Under the pieces are notes generated by a model. That model saw only the letters and a list, made by a program, of their open reading frames with translations, had not been told where the DNA came from and searched no databases. From the NCBI GenBank assembly GCA_019247335.1, contig JAFAPB010000054.1, positions 1 through 10,905 on the forward strand: 10,905 nt of DNA. The letters run 5' to 3'. Below, one piece after another: positions 1 to 6,062 of the stretch (positions are counted from its first letter, which is position 1; each line of letters begins with the position of its first letter). Made by a program: the position numbers and the translations under genes. The DNA comes from Candidatus Kaiserbacteria bacterium. Lineage in GTDB: Bacteria > Patescibacteriota > Minisyncoccia > Phycocordibacterales > UBA2100.

Positions 1-1
1 A

Positions 2-337
2 GCCGACGAGTGGGGAAGGCTGACGTTCCAGGACAAAAAAAGCTTCATGCTGCCGAAACAGAGTTACTTCTACACCCGGCAAAAAGAATGCGACAAGAAT
101 CGGTACACTGCCGACGAGTGCATCCAGGAACTCGCGATTCACGAAGCCGAGTGGGCCCACATTCGCCTCGAAAAGGAGAAGGGTGCGCCGTCTGACCGTG
201 TCCGCGACGATGTCGCTCGCCTGAAGGCCCGTGCGATCGAGCTCGACCGCAAATACTGGATGGGCATCGTGCGCGTCGCGCCCGATTGGCCCAACACTCT
301 GGCGACCGACGATCCGGCGCCAGATTTTCTTTCATAA
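2..337 (+). CDS. Unrecognised protein, 3' end of a gene cut by the left edge
   Basis: The reading frame is open from the first bases of the window to a TAA at 335-337, giving about 111 visible residues. The true start is probably off the left edge. An internal ATG at 47 exists, but the frame continues unbroken upstream of it (ADEWGRLTFQDKKSF before that Met) and no -10 or ribosome-binding signal precedes it. The visible part is hydrophilic, rich in Lys, Arg, Glu and Asp, and mostly helical in character. It has two Cys (in KECDKN and DECIQE), several Trp and a proline-rich acidic tail ending PAPDFLS. There is no membrane segment and no motif I can assign to a family. It lies 45 bases upstream of trpS, which has its own promoter-like element, so the two need not be co-transcribed. 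I assign no function. Confidence 0.6.
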   Translation, partial: ADEWGRLTFQDKKSFMLPKQSYFYTRQKECDKNRYTADECIQELAIHEAEWAHIRLEKEKGAPSDRVRDDVARLKARAIELDRKYWMGIVRVAPDWPNTLATDDPAPDFLS

Positions 338-366
338 CGACTCGTACCCTGCCGTAAGCCTTTTTC

Positions 367-375
367 TGCTATATT
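367..375 (+). promoter_or_regulatory. Extended -10 promoter element for trpS, leaderless geometry
   Basis: TGC at 367-369 followed by TATATT at 370-375 matches an extended -10 element (TGn plus a TATAAT-like hexamer). The ATG at 383 begins 7 bases after the hexamer, which is where transcription would be expected to start, so the mRNA would have essentially no 5' leader. I see no convincing -35 hexamer at the usual distance, which is tolerated by extended -10 promoters. The element lies in the 45-base gap between the first gene and trpS. Motif and spacing are seen directly. Promoter activity and leaderless translation are inferred. Confidence 0.6.
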
Positions 376-382
376 GAGGCGC

Positions 383-1318
383 ATGCAACGGATGTTCACC
401 GGGCTCCAGCCCTCCGGCGCCCTCCATATCGGCAACTACTTCGGCGCACTCAAGCCTTTCGTTGAACTCTCGAAGGAGTATGAGAGTTTTCTCATGATCG
501 CCGATTATCATGCGCTGACCTCGCTCAAAGAGCCCGCTGAATTGCGGGCAAATATCGTCAACGTTGCCAAAGATTATGTCGCGGCCGGTATTGATCCTGC
601 GAAGGCAGTCATCTTCAAGCAGTCAGATGTGCCTGAGCACACGGAACTCGCCTGGGTCTTTGAATGCCTCGTCACCGTACCGTTTCTGATGCAGGCACAT
701 GCGTACAAGGACAAGGTCGCTAAAGGACTCGAGGCCAATGCCGGCCTTTTTGCATATCCGATGCTCATGGCGGCGGATATTCTGCTCTACGATACCGATG
801 TCGTTCCGGTAGGACAGGATCAGCGCCAGCACATCGAATACGCGCGCGAGGCCGCGGCGAAATTCAATAATGCATTCGGCGAGACATTCCAAGAACCGAA
901 GGAGCGCATTCTTGAGACCGTTGCGGTCGTCCCGGGCACCGACGGGAAGAAAATGAGCAAATCATACGGCAACACGATCCCGCTTTTCGGTACGAAAGAC
1001 GAGATAACGAAGGCGGTCATGTCTATCGTGACGGATTCGGACGGAGAGCGCCCGGAGAATGTCCATGCAATTCACAGGGCATTCAAGACTGAAAGCGAGC
1101 TGGCGTCTCTCTACGAGGCGAACACCAAGAATTACAAAGCGATCAAAGAGGCGCTTATTGAAGATATCGAATCGCTCACCGCACCAATGCGCGAAAAACG
1201 TGACTCGATCTCGGACGCCGACGCGAAAGCGATCCTTCAAAACGGCGCAGAGCGCGCCCGCGTATTCGCGAGCGCTAAGATGAAGCATGTCCGCGATAAA
1301 ATAGGAATTTCGATATGA
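383..1318 (+). CDS. trpS: Tryptophanyl-tRNA synthetase (TrpRS, class Ic)
   Basis: This cytoplasmic enzyme joins tryptophan to tRNA-Trp using ATP. The 311-residue product starts MQRMFTGLQPSGALHIGNYF. The HIGH-type motif is HIGN at residues 15-18 and the KMSKS motif is intact at 190-194, inside a Rossmann-fold catalytic core. The conserved GxDQ segment (GQDQRQHIEYARE, about 144-156) is also present. Length is near the usual 320-340 residues. I chose ATG 383 because it aligns with the N-terminus of typical bacterial TrpRS (M-x-x-[IM]-F-[ST]-G-[IL]-Q-P-S-G) and sits 7 bases after an extended -10 box. A TTG at 374 would add three residues but overlaps that box. The stop codon overlaps the aspS start by 4 bases (ATGA), pointing to coupled translation. 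The family assignment is secure. Confidence 0.97.
   Translation: MQRMFTGLQPSGALHIGNYFGALKPFVELSKEYESFLMIADYHALTSLKEPAELRANIVNVAKDYVAAGIDPAKAVIFKQSDVPEHTELAWVFECLVTVPFLMQAHAYKDKVAKGLEANAGLFAYPMLMAADILLYDTDVVPVGQDQRQHIEYAREAAAKFNNAFGETFQEPKERILETVAVVPGTDGKKMSKSYGNTIPLFGTKDEITKAVMSIVTDSDGERPENVHAIHRAFKTESELASLYEANTKNYKAIKEALIEDIESLTAPMREKRDSISDADAKAILQNGAERARVFASAKMKHVRDKIGISI
1297..1302 (+). promoter_or_regulatory. Possible secondary -10 element before aspS
   Basis: TAAAAT lies in the last codons of trpS, 12 bases before the aspS ATG at 1315. It is the same hexamer found before murG. If used, transcription would start near 1309 and leave a leader of only about 6 bases. An AGGA at 1303-1306, 8 bases before the ATG, could instead act as a weak Shine-Dalgarno; it is one of the few in the window. 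Because aspS also overlaps trpS by ATGA, an independent promoter is not required. Support is weak. Confidence 0.25.
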
Positions 1319-2706
1319 GCGAACGCATATTCATTGAAGATCTGCAGAATCATGTCGGCAGCTCGGTGACCATTATGGGATGGGTCGCCGTGCGACGCGA
1401 CCAAGGCAAGATGGTCTTTTTTGATTTCCGCGATATGACGGGCTCGGTGCAGGGTGTTGCGCTTCCGGGGAGCACTGCGATCGAAACTGCAAAAGAAGTA
1501 AAGACGGAATCTGCTGTTGCGATCACCGGCACCGTGAATAAACGACCGGAAAAAAATGTGCAAGCTGACAGGCAGAACGGGAATATCGAATTGCAGATCG
1601 AGTCGATCGCGATCCTCAATATCTCGGAGACGCCGCCCTTTGAGATCGCCGATACCGCGCAGGTCGGCGAAGACACGCGCCTCGCATATCGCTACATCGA
1701 CCTTCGCTCCGAGCGCATGCAGCGCAACATCCGCTTGCGCAGCCGCTTCGTGCAGCTCTGTCGCGAGTTCCTCTTTAAAAATAAATTCACCGAGATCGAG
1801 ACGCCGCTCCTTACCGAATCGACGCCGGAAGGGTCGCGTGATTTCGTGGTGCCGTCGCGCCTGCATCCCGGCAATTTCTATGCGCTCCCGCAATCACCGC
1901 AGCAGTACAAACAGCTCTTGATGGTCGGCGGCTTCGAGCGCTATTTTCAAATAGCGAAGTGCGTGCGCGACGAAGATCTTCGCGCCGATCGCGGATTCGA
2001 ATTTAGTCAGATCGATATCGAAATGTCCTTCGTCAAGCGCGACGACGTGATCAATCTCATGGAGGCGATGATCACGGAGTCGGTCGAAGCAATGGGATAT
2101 ACGATAAAGCAAAAGCCGTTCCCGCGCCTCACATATGCGGACGCGATGGAAAAATATGCCGCGGATAAATTCGACATGCGCACCGAAGAGGACAAGACAA
2201 ACGGTGTCCTTGCATACGCGTGGGTGATTGATTTTCCGTTTTTCGAGAAAACCGATGACGGTAAGTGGACCTTCACGCACAACCCGTTCTCCATGCCGAA
2301 AGCGGAACATGTGGAATGGCTGCTCAAGGGCGAGAACATCGGAGAGATCCTGACGACCCAGTACGACCTTGTATGCAACGGCTACGAATCCGGCGGCGGC
2401 TCGATCCGTGCGCACCGCCCGGAAATATTGAAAGCTACCTATAAGGCGATGGGGTACAGCGATGCCGAGATTGAGGAAAAGATCGGGCACATGCTCGAAG
2501 CATTCAAATACGGCGCCCCGCCTCATGGCGGCATTGCCTTCGGTATCGAGCGCAATGTTATGAACCTCGCCAATGAATCGTATCTGCGCGAAGTCGTCGC
2601 GTTCCCCATGTCGCGCGGCGGACAGAGCGCGGTCATGAAGGCACCAAAGCCGCTCACGCCCGAGCAGATGATCGAGCTTGGCATCAAGATCGACAAAAAA
2701 GCATGA
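1315..2706 (+). CDS. aspS: Aspartyl-tRNA synthetase (AspRS, class IIb), bacterial type lacking the GAD domain
   Basis: This cytoplasmic enzyme charges tRNA-Asp with aspartate. The order is an N-terminal OB-fold anticodon-binding domain (about 1-105, with GWVAVRRDQGKMVFFDFRD at 22-40) and then the class II core. The core has the flipping-loop segment TPEGSRDFVVPSR (170-182), the aspartate-binding QSPQQYKQLL (193-202), motif 2 RDEDLRADR (218-226) and motif 3 GIAFGIER (406-413). These are hallmarks of bacterial AspRS. At 463 residues it is well short of the usual 580-600. The roughly 120-residue GAD insertion between motifs 2 and 3 is missing: the chain passes from DKFDMRTEEDKTNG (284-297) almost directly to AWVIDFPFFEK (302-312). 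The frame is unbroken, so this is not a frameshift. The motif 2 loop reads RADRGFEFSQ rather than the common RADRQPEFTQ. ATGA overlaps link it to trpS and scpA. Whether it also charges tRNA-Asn cannot be told here. Confidence 0.95.
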   Translation: MSERIFIEDLQNHVGSSVTIMGWVAVRRDQGKMVFFDFRDMTGSVQGVALPGSTAIETAKEVKTESAVAITGTVNKRPEKNVQADRQNGNIELQIESIAILNISETPPFEIADTAQVGEDTRLAYRYIDLRSERMQRNIRLRSRFVQLCREFLFKNKFTEIETPLLTESTPEGSRDFVVPSRLHPGNFYALPQSPQQYKQLLMVGGFERYFQIAKCVRDEDLRADRGFEFSQIDIEMSFVKRDDVINLMEAMITESVEAMGYTIKQKPFPRLTYADAMEKYAADKFDMRTEEDKTNGVLAYAWVIDFPFFEKTDDGKWTFTHNPFSMPKAEHVEWLLKGENIGEILTTQYDLVCNGYESGGGSIRAHRPEILKATYKAMGYSDAEIEEKIGHMLEAFKYGAPPHGGIAFGIERNVMNLANESYLREVVAFPMSRGGQSAVMKAPKPLTPEQMIELGIKIDKKA

Positions 2707-3428
2707 TAGACGGATTCACGCTCTCGAATGAGACGTACCAGGGCCCCTTGGAGGCCCTGCTCGACCTCATCGAAGAGCGCAGGATGTCGGTCTCCGATAT
2801 TTCGCTCGCGGAAGTCTGTGATGCCTACCTCGCATATGTCGAGAAGCTCCCGGAACTCCCACTTGGCGAAACCGCACAATTCATTTTGATCGCTTCCACG
2901 CTGCTGCTTATCAAATCGCGCACGCTTCTCCCGAGCATGGATCTCACGGAGGAAGAGCGCGAATCAGTCGAAGAGCTTGAGCGACGGCTCGCACGACTGA
3001 AGCTCATTCGCGCCGCATCGAAACTGTTGCGCAAAGAGTGGGGACGAGCGCCATATCGACTTGCAAAGCGAGCTCCTGCGCGCCCCCCTATTTTTTCGCC
3101 GGCGGAAGCGGCGATCGAACCGATCTATCGCCTTGCCGCGCGACTTATCGAGATGTTGCCGAAACCCGAAGCGCTCGCGAAGGCGAGCGTTGCGCCAGTA
3201 CTCGCGCTCGAGGATGTCATTTCAAGTCTGAAAGACCGTCTCGCGTCCGCGATTCGGGCGCGCTTCAGCGAGCTCACTAAGAGCCGCGATCGGCACGAAG
3301 TCATTGTCTATTTTCTCGCGATGCTCGAACTCGTGCGCTCGGGATCGGCAAGCGTGACGCAGGAAAAACTTTTTGAGGACATCACGATCGAGATCGAATC
3401 GGTCGCCGCGCCCAAATACGGTGCATAA
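2703..3428 (+). CDS. scpA: Segregation and condensation protein A (kleisin subunit of SMC-ScpAB)
   Basis: ScpA is the kleisin that bridges the heads of the SMC dimer and recruits ScpB, forming the bacterial condensin that compacts and separates replicated chromosomes. The 241-residue protein has the typical N-terminal signature: YQGPLEALLDLIEERRM (12-28), DISLAEVCDAYLAYV (32-46) and the SMC-neck-binding helix IASTLLLIKSRTLLP (63-77). A charged linker (81-112) is followed by a less conserved region, and the C-terminus (about 165-235) looks like the winged helix that contacts the SMC head (RHEVIVYFLAMLELVRSG, then VTQEKLFEDITI). Length is normal for the family. The start overlaps the aspS stop (ATGA at 2703-2706). 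scpB begins 7 bases after its stop, so the pair is adjacent as in many bacteria. SMC itself is not in the window. Confidence 0.93.
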   Translation: MIDGFTLSNETYQGPLEALLDLIEERRMSVSDISLAEVCDAYLAYVEKLPELPLGETAQFILIASTLLLIKSRTLLPSMDLTEEERESVEELERRLARLKLIRAASKLLRKEWGRAPYRLAKRAPARPPIFSPAEAAIEPIYRLAARLIEMLPKPEALAKASVAPVLALEDVISSLKDRLASAIRARFSELTKSRDRHEVIVYFLAMLELVRSGSASVTQEKLFEDITIEIESVAAPKYGA

Positions 3429-3429
3429 T
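3424..3429 (+). promoter_or_regulatory. -10-like element before scpB, leaderless geometry
   Basis: CATAAT at 3424-3429 matches five of six bases of the -10 consensus and ends exactly 6 bases before the scpB ATG at 3436. Transcription starting at the normal distance would begin at or next to the start codon. The hexamer contains the scpA stop codon (TAA, 3426-3428). No -35 hexamer is visible. Position and match are seen directly. Function is inferred, and scpB could also be read from a message starting upstream. Confidence 0.45.
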
Positions 3430-3435
3430 AGCGCT

Positions 3436-4011
3436 ATGGATCTCGCCAACAGAATAGAAGCGCTGCTTTTCGCGGAAGGCGGCTCGCTTGCAAAAAAGAA
3501 ACTCGCACAGATCCTTGAGGTGGATGCTGCCGCGCTTACAGCGGGCCTGCACGATCTTGCTGCGCGCAAAGAGGGGACCGGACTTTCCCTCGTCGAGACA
3601 CATTCAGAAGTGACACTCGCTGTCTCGCCGGATGCGGCATCAACGATCGAGAAGGCATTTGAAAAAGAAGTCGGTCGCGAGATCGGGGATGCCGGACTGG
3701 AGGTCCTGGCCATCATTCTGTATCGCGGACCGTCCACGCGCGCCCAGATCGATTACATCCGCGGCGTGAATACCTCGACAACGATCCGTACGCTCACGGC
3801 TCGCGGGCTCGTTGAGCGCATTCCCAACCCGGAAGACGGTAGGGAGTATCTGTACCGGCCGACGACCGAGCTCTTGGCCCACTTAGGCGTCGGGAAACTG
3901 GACGATTTGCCTGAATATGGTAAAATATCAAGCGAATTGGCCACATTCGAAGAGTCGAAGGGCCCGTTTGCCGAACACAATGAACCCGAGCAGCCCACAA
4001 GCGAATCCTAG
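3436..4011 (+). CDS. scpB: Segregation and condensation protein B (winged-helix partner of ScpA)
   Basis: ScpB dimers bind the central region of ScpA in the SMC-ScpAB condensin that drives chromosome segregation. The 191-residue product opens MDLANRIEALLFAEGGSLAKK, the usual ScpB start, with a first winged-helix domain (about 1-80). A second one (about 85-165) carries the hallmark GLEVLAIILYRGPSTRAQIDYIRG, then LTARGLVERI and REYLYRPTTELLAHLGV. This matches the family pattern [AL]LExLAIIAYxxPxTRxEIxxIRG. The tail (about 170-191) is acidic and probably disordered. I chose ATG 3436 because it begins at the conserved N-terminal helix. An in-frame TTG at 3373 would add 21 basic, unconserved residues lying inside scpA. 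Together with scpA the identification is firm. Confidence 0.93.
   Translation: MDLANRIEALLFAEGGSLAKKKLAQILEVDAAALTAGLHDLAARKEGTGLSLVETHSEVTLAVSPDAASTIEKAFEKEVGREIGDAGLEVLAIILYRGPSTRAQIDYIRGVNTSTTIRTLTARGLVERIPNPEDGREYLYRPTTELLAHLGVGKLDDLPEYGKISSELATFEESKGPFAEHNEPEQPTSES
3918..3926 (+). promoter_or_regulatory. Extended -10-like element inside scpB, upstream of the carboxypeptidase gene
   Basis: TGG at 3918-3920 followed by TAAAAT at 3921-3926 is a good extended -10 match in the 3' part of scpB. Transcription would start near 3933, giving a leader of about 47 bases to ATG 3980 or about 83 bases to ATG 4016. It could let the wall-synthesis block be transcribed separately from scpAB. It lies inside a coding region with no visible -35, so it may be a chance match. 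Confidence 0.35.
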
Positions 4012-4015
4012 CGCT

Positions 4016-4966
4016 ATGCGACGCCTGTTTATGACGCCGAACATTTTCGGTGTCGCGGCACTTTTCTTGCTTGCTGCGGCATCGTTCTACTTCGCTTTTG
4101 AATACTCGCAATACCAGGCGCATGCCGCCGCCGAGGCCGCCGCAGCGGCTGCCGCCGTCGAGACGAAACCGGACCCCTTCGAAAACATTTCGATCGAAGG
4201 AAAATCGGCCATTGTGATCGACCTCGCGAGCGGTAAGACCCTGTACGAGAAGGGTGCGGATGCGCAACTGCCGCTTGCATCGATCACCAAAGTGCCGCTT
4301 GTGCTCGCCGTTGCAGAAGTTTTGCCGCTTGAGAGCAGCCTCACGATTCCGTATGACACGCCGCGCACGCAGAGCGCCGAAGGATTAAAGGCGGGGGAGA
4401 AGTGGAAGGTGATCGATCTTATCAATTACACGCTCGTCGCATCCTCAAATGAGGGCGCGGACATTCTTGCCGCGGCCGCGAATCCGACGATCCGTGCAAA
4501 ATATCCGGAAGCTCCGCAGGACGGCGCCACCATCTGGCGCATGAACATGATCGCGAAAGAGATCGGCATGCAAAACACGTATTTTCTCAATGACAACGGT
4601 CTCGACCTCTCGACGACGCAATCCGGCGCATATGCGAGCGCGCGCGACGTTGCGAAACTCTTCGCCTACGTCGCTTCGACATCGCCGTCGCTTTTCGCCG
4701 GCACCGCGAAAAATGACCTGCTTATCACCGACGAGAGCGGCAAGACGGCGAGCGCTACAAATACCAACGAAGCGCTCGGTGAAATACCGGGACTTATCCT
4801 CGGCAAGACCGGCTATACGGATCTCGCGGGCGGCAATCTTGCCGTGGTCTTTGATGTCGGCCTCGCACATCCGGTGGTCGCTGTCGTCATGGGTTCATCG
4901 CACGACGGACGATTCTCCGACATGAAAACCTTGGTGGAAACGGCTCGCCGTGCCGTCACGCAGTAA
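4016..4966 (+). CDS. Membrane-anchored D-alanyl-D-alanine carboxypeptidase (peptidase S11, low-molecular-weight PBP)
   Basis: S11 enzymes remove the terminal D-Ala from peptidoglycan pentapeptides on the outer face of the membrane, limiting crosslinking. From ATG 4016 the product has 316 residues. An Arg-Arg-flanked hydrophobic segment (about 9-28) looks like a signal anchor. An alanine-rich linker (about 37-47) and the catalytic domain follow. The serine-transpeptidase triad is complete: SITK (89-92, acylated Ser89 and Lys92), SSN (143-145) and KTG (264-266). GKSAIVIDLASGKTLYEKG before SITK is typical of the family. There is no room for the C-terminal beta domain and amphipathic helix of PBP5, so anchoring would be N-terminal. 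The start is uncertain: ATG 4016 follows the scpB stop by 4 bases, while ATG 3980 would add 12 residues and overlap scpB by 32 bases. One base separates its stop from mraY. Confidence 0.88.
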   Translation: MRRLFMTPNIFGVAALFLLAAASFYFAFEYSQYQAHAAAEAAAAAAAVETKPDPFENISIEGKSAIVIDLASGKTLYEKGADAQLPLASITKVPLVLAVAEVLPLESSLTIPYDTPRTQSAEGLKAGEKWKVIDLINYTLVASSNEGADILAAAANPTIRAKYPEAPQDGATIWRMNMIAKEIGMQNTYFLNDNGLDLSTTQSGAYASARDVAKLFAYVASTSPSLFAGTAKNDLLITDESGKTASATNTNEALGEIPGLILGKTGYTDLAGGNLAVVFDVGLAHPVVAVVMGSSHDGRFSDMKTLVETARRAVTQ

Positions 4967-4967
4967 T

Positions 4968-6050
4968 ATGTTTGCATCTCACCTTGATATCGTGCGCGTC
5001 CTTGTCCCAGCGACCGCGGCCTTCATGCTCGGGATGATACTCACTCCGATCGTGGCGCACTACCTCTACGCACATCGGGCATGGAAAAAACGTCCGGGCA
5101 AGGAAGCGCTCGACGGTACGGCAGCGAATGAGTTCAATCGTCTGCACAGCGAGAACGAGATCCGCGCTCCGCGCATGGGCGGCATCGTCGTTTGGGGAAG
5201 CATCGTCCTCACCGTCATCGTAACCTCGCTTGCAGCGTTTTTGTTCCCGCGCGCCTTCGCGCATCTCGGATTTCTTACGCGCAATCAGACATGGGTTCCG
5301 CTCGCCGTCCTTGTGATCGGATCCATCGTCGGACTTATCGACGATCTGCTCGTGATCCGTCCCGATGGCAGGGGGCTCGCCCTTCGTTATCGTCTCCTTA
5401 TCGTCTTCGTACTTTCTTCGTATATCGGCTGGTGGTTTTGGGCAAAGAATGACGTCAGCGTGATCGACATGCCGTTTACGCACCCCTTGTACCTTGGATT
5501 TTTCATCGTGCCGTTTTTTGTACTCACCTCCCTCTCGCTCTATGCCTCAGGGGTCATTGACGGAATCGATGGGCTCTCCGGCGGCGTCTTCGCTTCTATA
5601 TTCGCTTCGTATACGATCATCGCTTTCGTGCAGAATCAGACTGACCTCGCGGCCTTTTGCGCCGCGGTCGTCGGCGCACTGCTCGCTTTTCTCTGGTTCA
5701 ATATTCCGCCCGCTCGCTTTTATATGACCGATACCGGCACGATGGGCCTTACGCTCGCGATCGGCACCGTCGCATTCATGACCGACAAGATCGGCGGCGG
5801 CGTTGGCGTGTTCGTCTTGCCGATCATCGGGATGCTTCTCGTGATCACGGTGCTCTCCAACATCCTGCAGATGATCTGGAAACGCGTTTTTCATAAAAAG
5901 TTGCTGCGCATTGCGCCGCTGCATCACCATTTCGAAGCGATCGGCTGGCCCGGATACAAAGTCGTGATGCGGTACTGGGTGCTCTCGGTCGTCTTCGCTT
6001 TTGCAGGCGTCATCATCGCGCTCGCGTCGCTCCCGGTCCCGCTCGTGTAG
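4968..6050 (+). CDS. mraY: Phospho-N-acetylmuramoyl-pentapeptide transferase (lipid I synthase)
   Basis: MraY transfers phospho-MurNAc-pentapeptide from its UDP carrier to undecaprenyl phosphate at the inner face of the membrane, making lipid I. The 360-residue protein has about ten hydrophobic segments, as expected. Family motifs include RAPRMGGI (67-73), GLIDDLL (122-128, the catalytic Asp pair), DGIDGLSGG (198-206), WFN (243-245) and TDTG (254-257, Asp255), and PLHHHFEAIGW (317-327). The HHHFE motif separates MraY from WecA-type relatives. One departure is seen: the usual NxxDGxDGL motif reads GVIDGIDGL, so the conserved Asn is Gly195. The start is ATG 4968, one base after the carboxypeptidase stop; a GTG at 4950 would overlap that gene and add unconserved residues. 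I see no -10 or Shine-Dalgarno here, so translation probably depends on the upstream gene. Confidence 0.95.
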   Translation: MFASHLDIVRVLVPATAAFMLGMILTPIVAHYLYAHRAWKKRPGKEALDGTAANEFNRLHSENEIRAPRMGGIVVWGSIVLTVIVTSLAAFLFPRAFAHLGFLTRNQTWVPLAVLVIGSIVGLIDDLLVIRPDGRGLALRYRLLIVFVLSSYIGWWFWAKNDVSVIDMPFTHPLYLGFFIVPFFVLTSLSLYASGVIDGIDGLSGGVFASIFASYTIIAFVQNQTDLAAFCAAVVGALLAFLWFNIPPARFYMTDTGTMGLTLAIGTVAFMTDKIGGGVGVFVLPIIGMLLVITVLSNILQMIWKRVFHKKLLRIAPLHHHFEAIGWPGYKVVMRYWVLSVVFAFAGVIIALASLPVPLV

Positions 6051-6056
6051 TACACT
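6051..6056 (+). promoter_or_regulatory. -10-like element before ftsW, leaderless geometry
   Basis: TACACT at 6051-6056 matches four of six -10 consensus bases, including the critical second A and final T. It ends exactly 6 bases before the GTG at 6063 and directly follows the mraY stop codon. No -35 hexamer is apparent. The match alone is weak. The identical placement before trpS, scpB and murG is what makes it worth recording. Confidence 0.4.
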
Positions 6057-6062
6057 CAACGA

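Noticed and set aside
374..382. TTG at 374 as the trpS start
   Set aside because: It overlaps the extended -10 box by two bases and adds MRR before a residue that already aligns with the N-terminus of known TrpRS. ATG 383 is better supported.
1237..1893. Long antisense open frame opposite aspS (and similar ones opposite murG, mraY and the M23 gene)
   Set aside because: These are shadows of well-identified + strand genes in GC-rich codon-biased sequence. Their translations are Arg/His-rich and match no family.
1315..2706. Asparaginyl-tRNA synthetase, or an archaeal-type AspRS, as an explanation for the short protein
   Set aside because: Bacterial AspRS signatures (TPEGSRDF, QSPQQYKQ, RDEDLRADR, GIAFGIER) are present. 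Only the GAD insertion is missing.
3373..3435. Longer scpB start at TTG 3373
   Set aside because: The 21 extra residues are an Arg/Ser-rich shadow of the scpA 3' end. ScpB homology begins at Met 3436.
4121..4160. GCC/GCG-rich tract as a repeat element
   Set aside because: It encodes the alanine-rich linker of the carboxypeptidase in frame and shows no unit repeated elsewhere.
4950..4967. GTG at 4950 as the mraY start
   Set aside because: It would overlap the carboxypeptidase gene by 17 bases and add six unconserved residues with no initiation signal. ATG 4968 directly follows the upstream stop.
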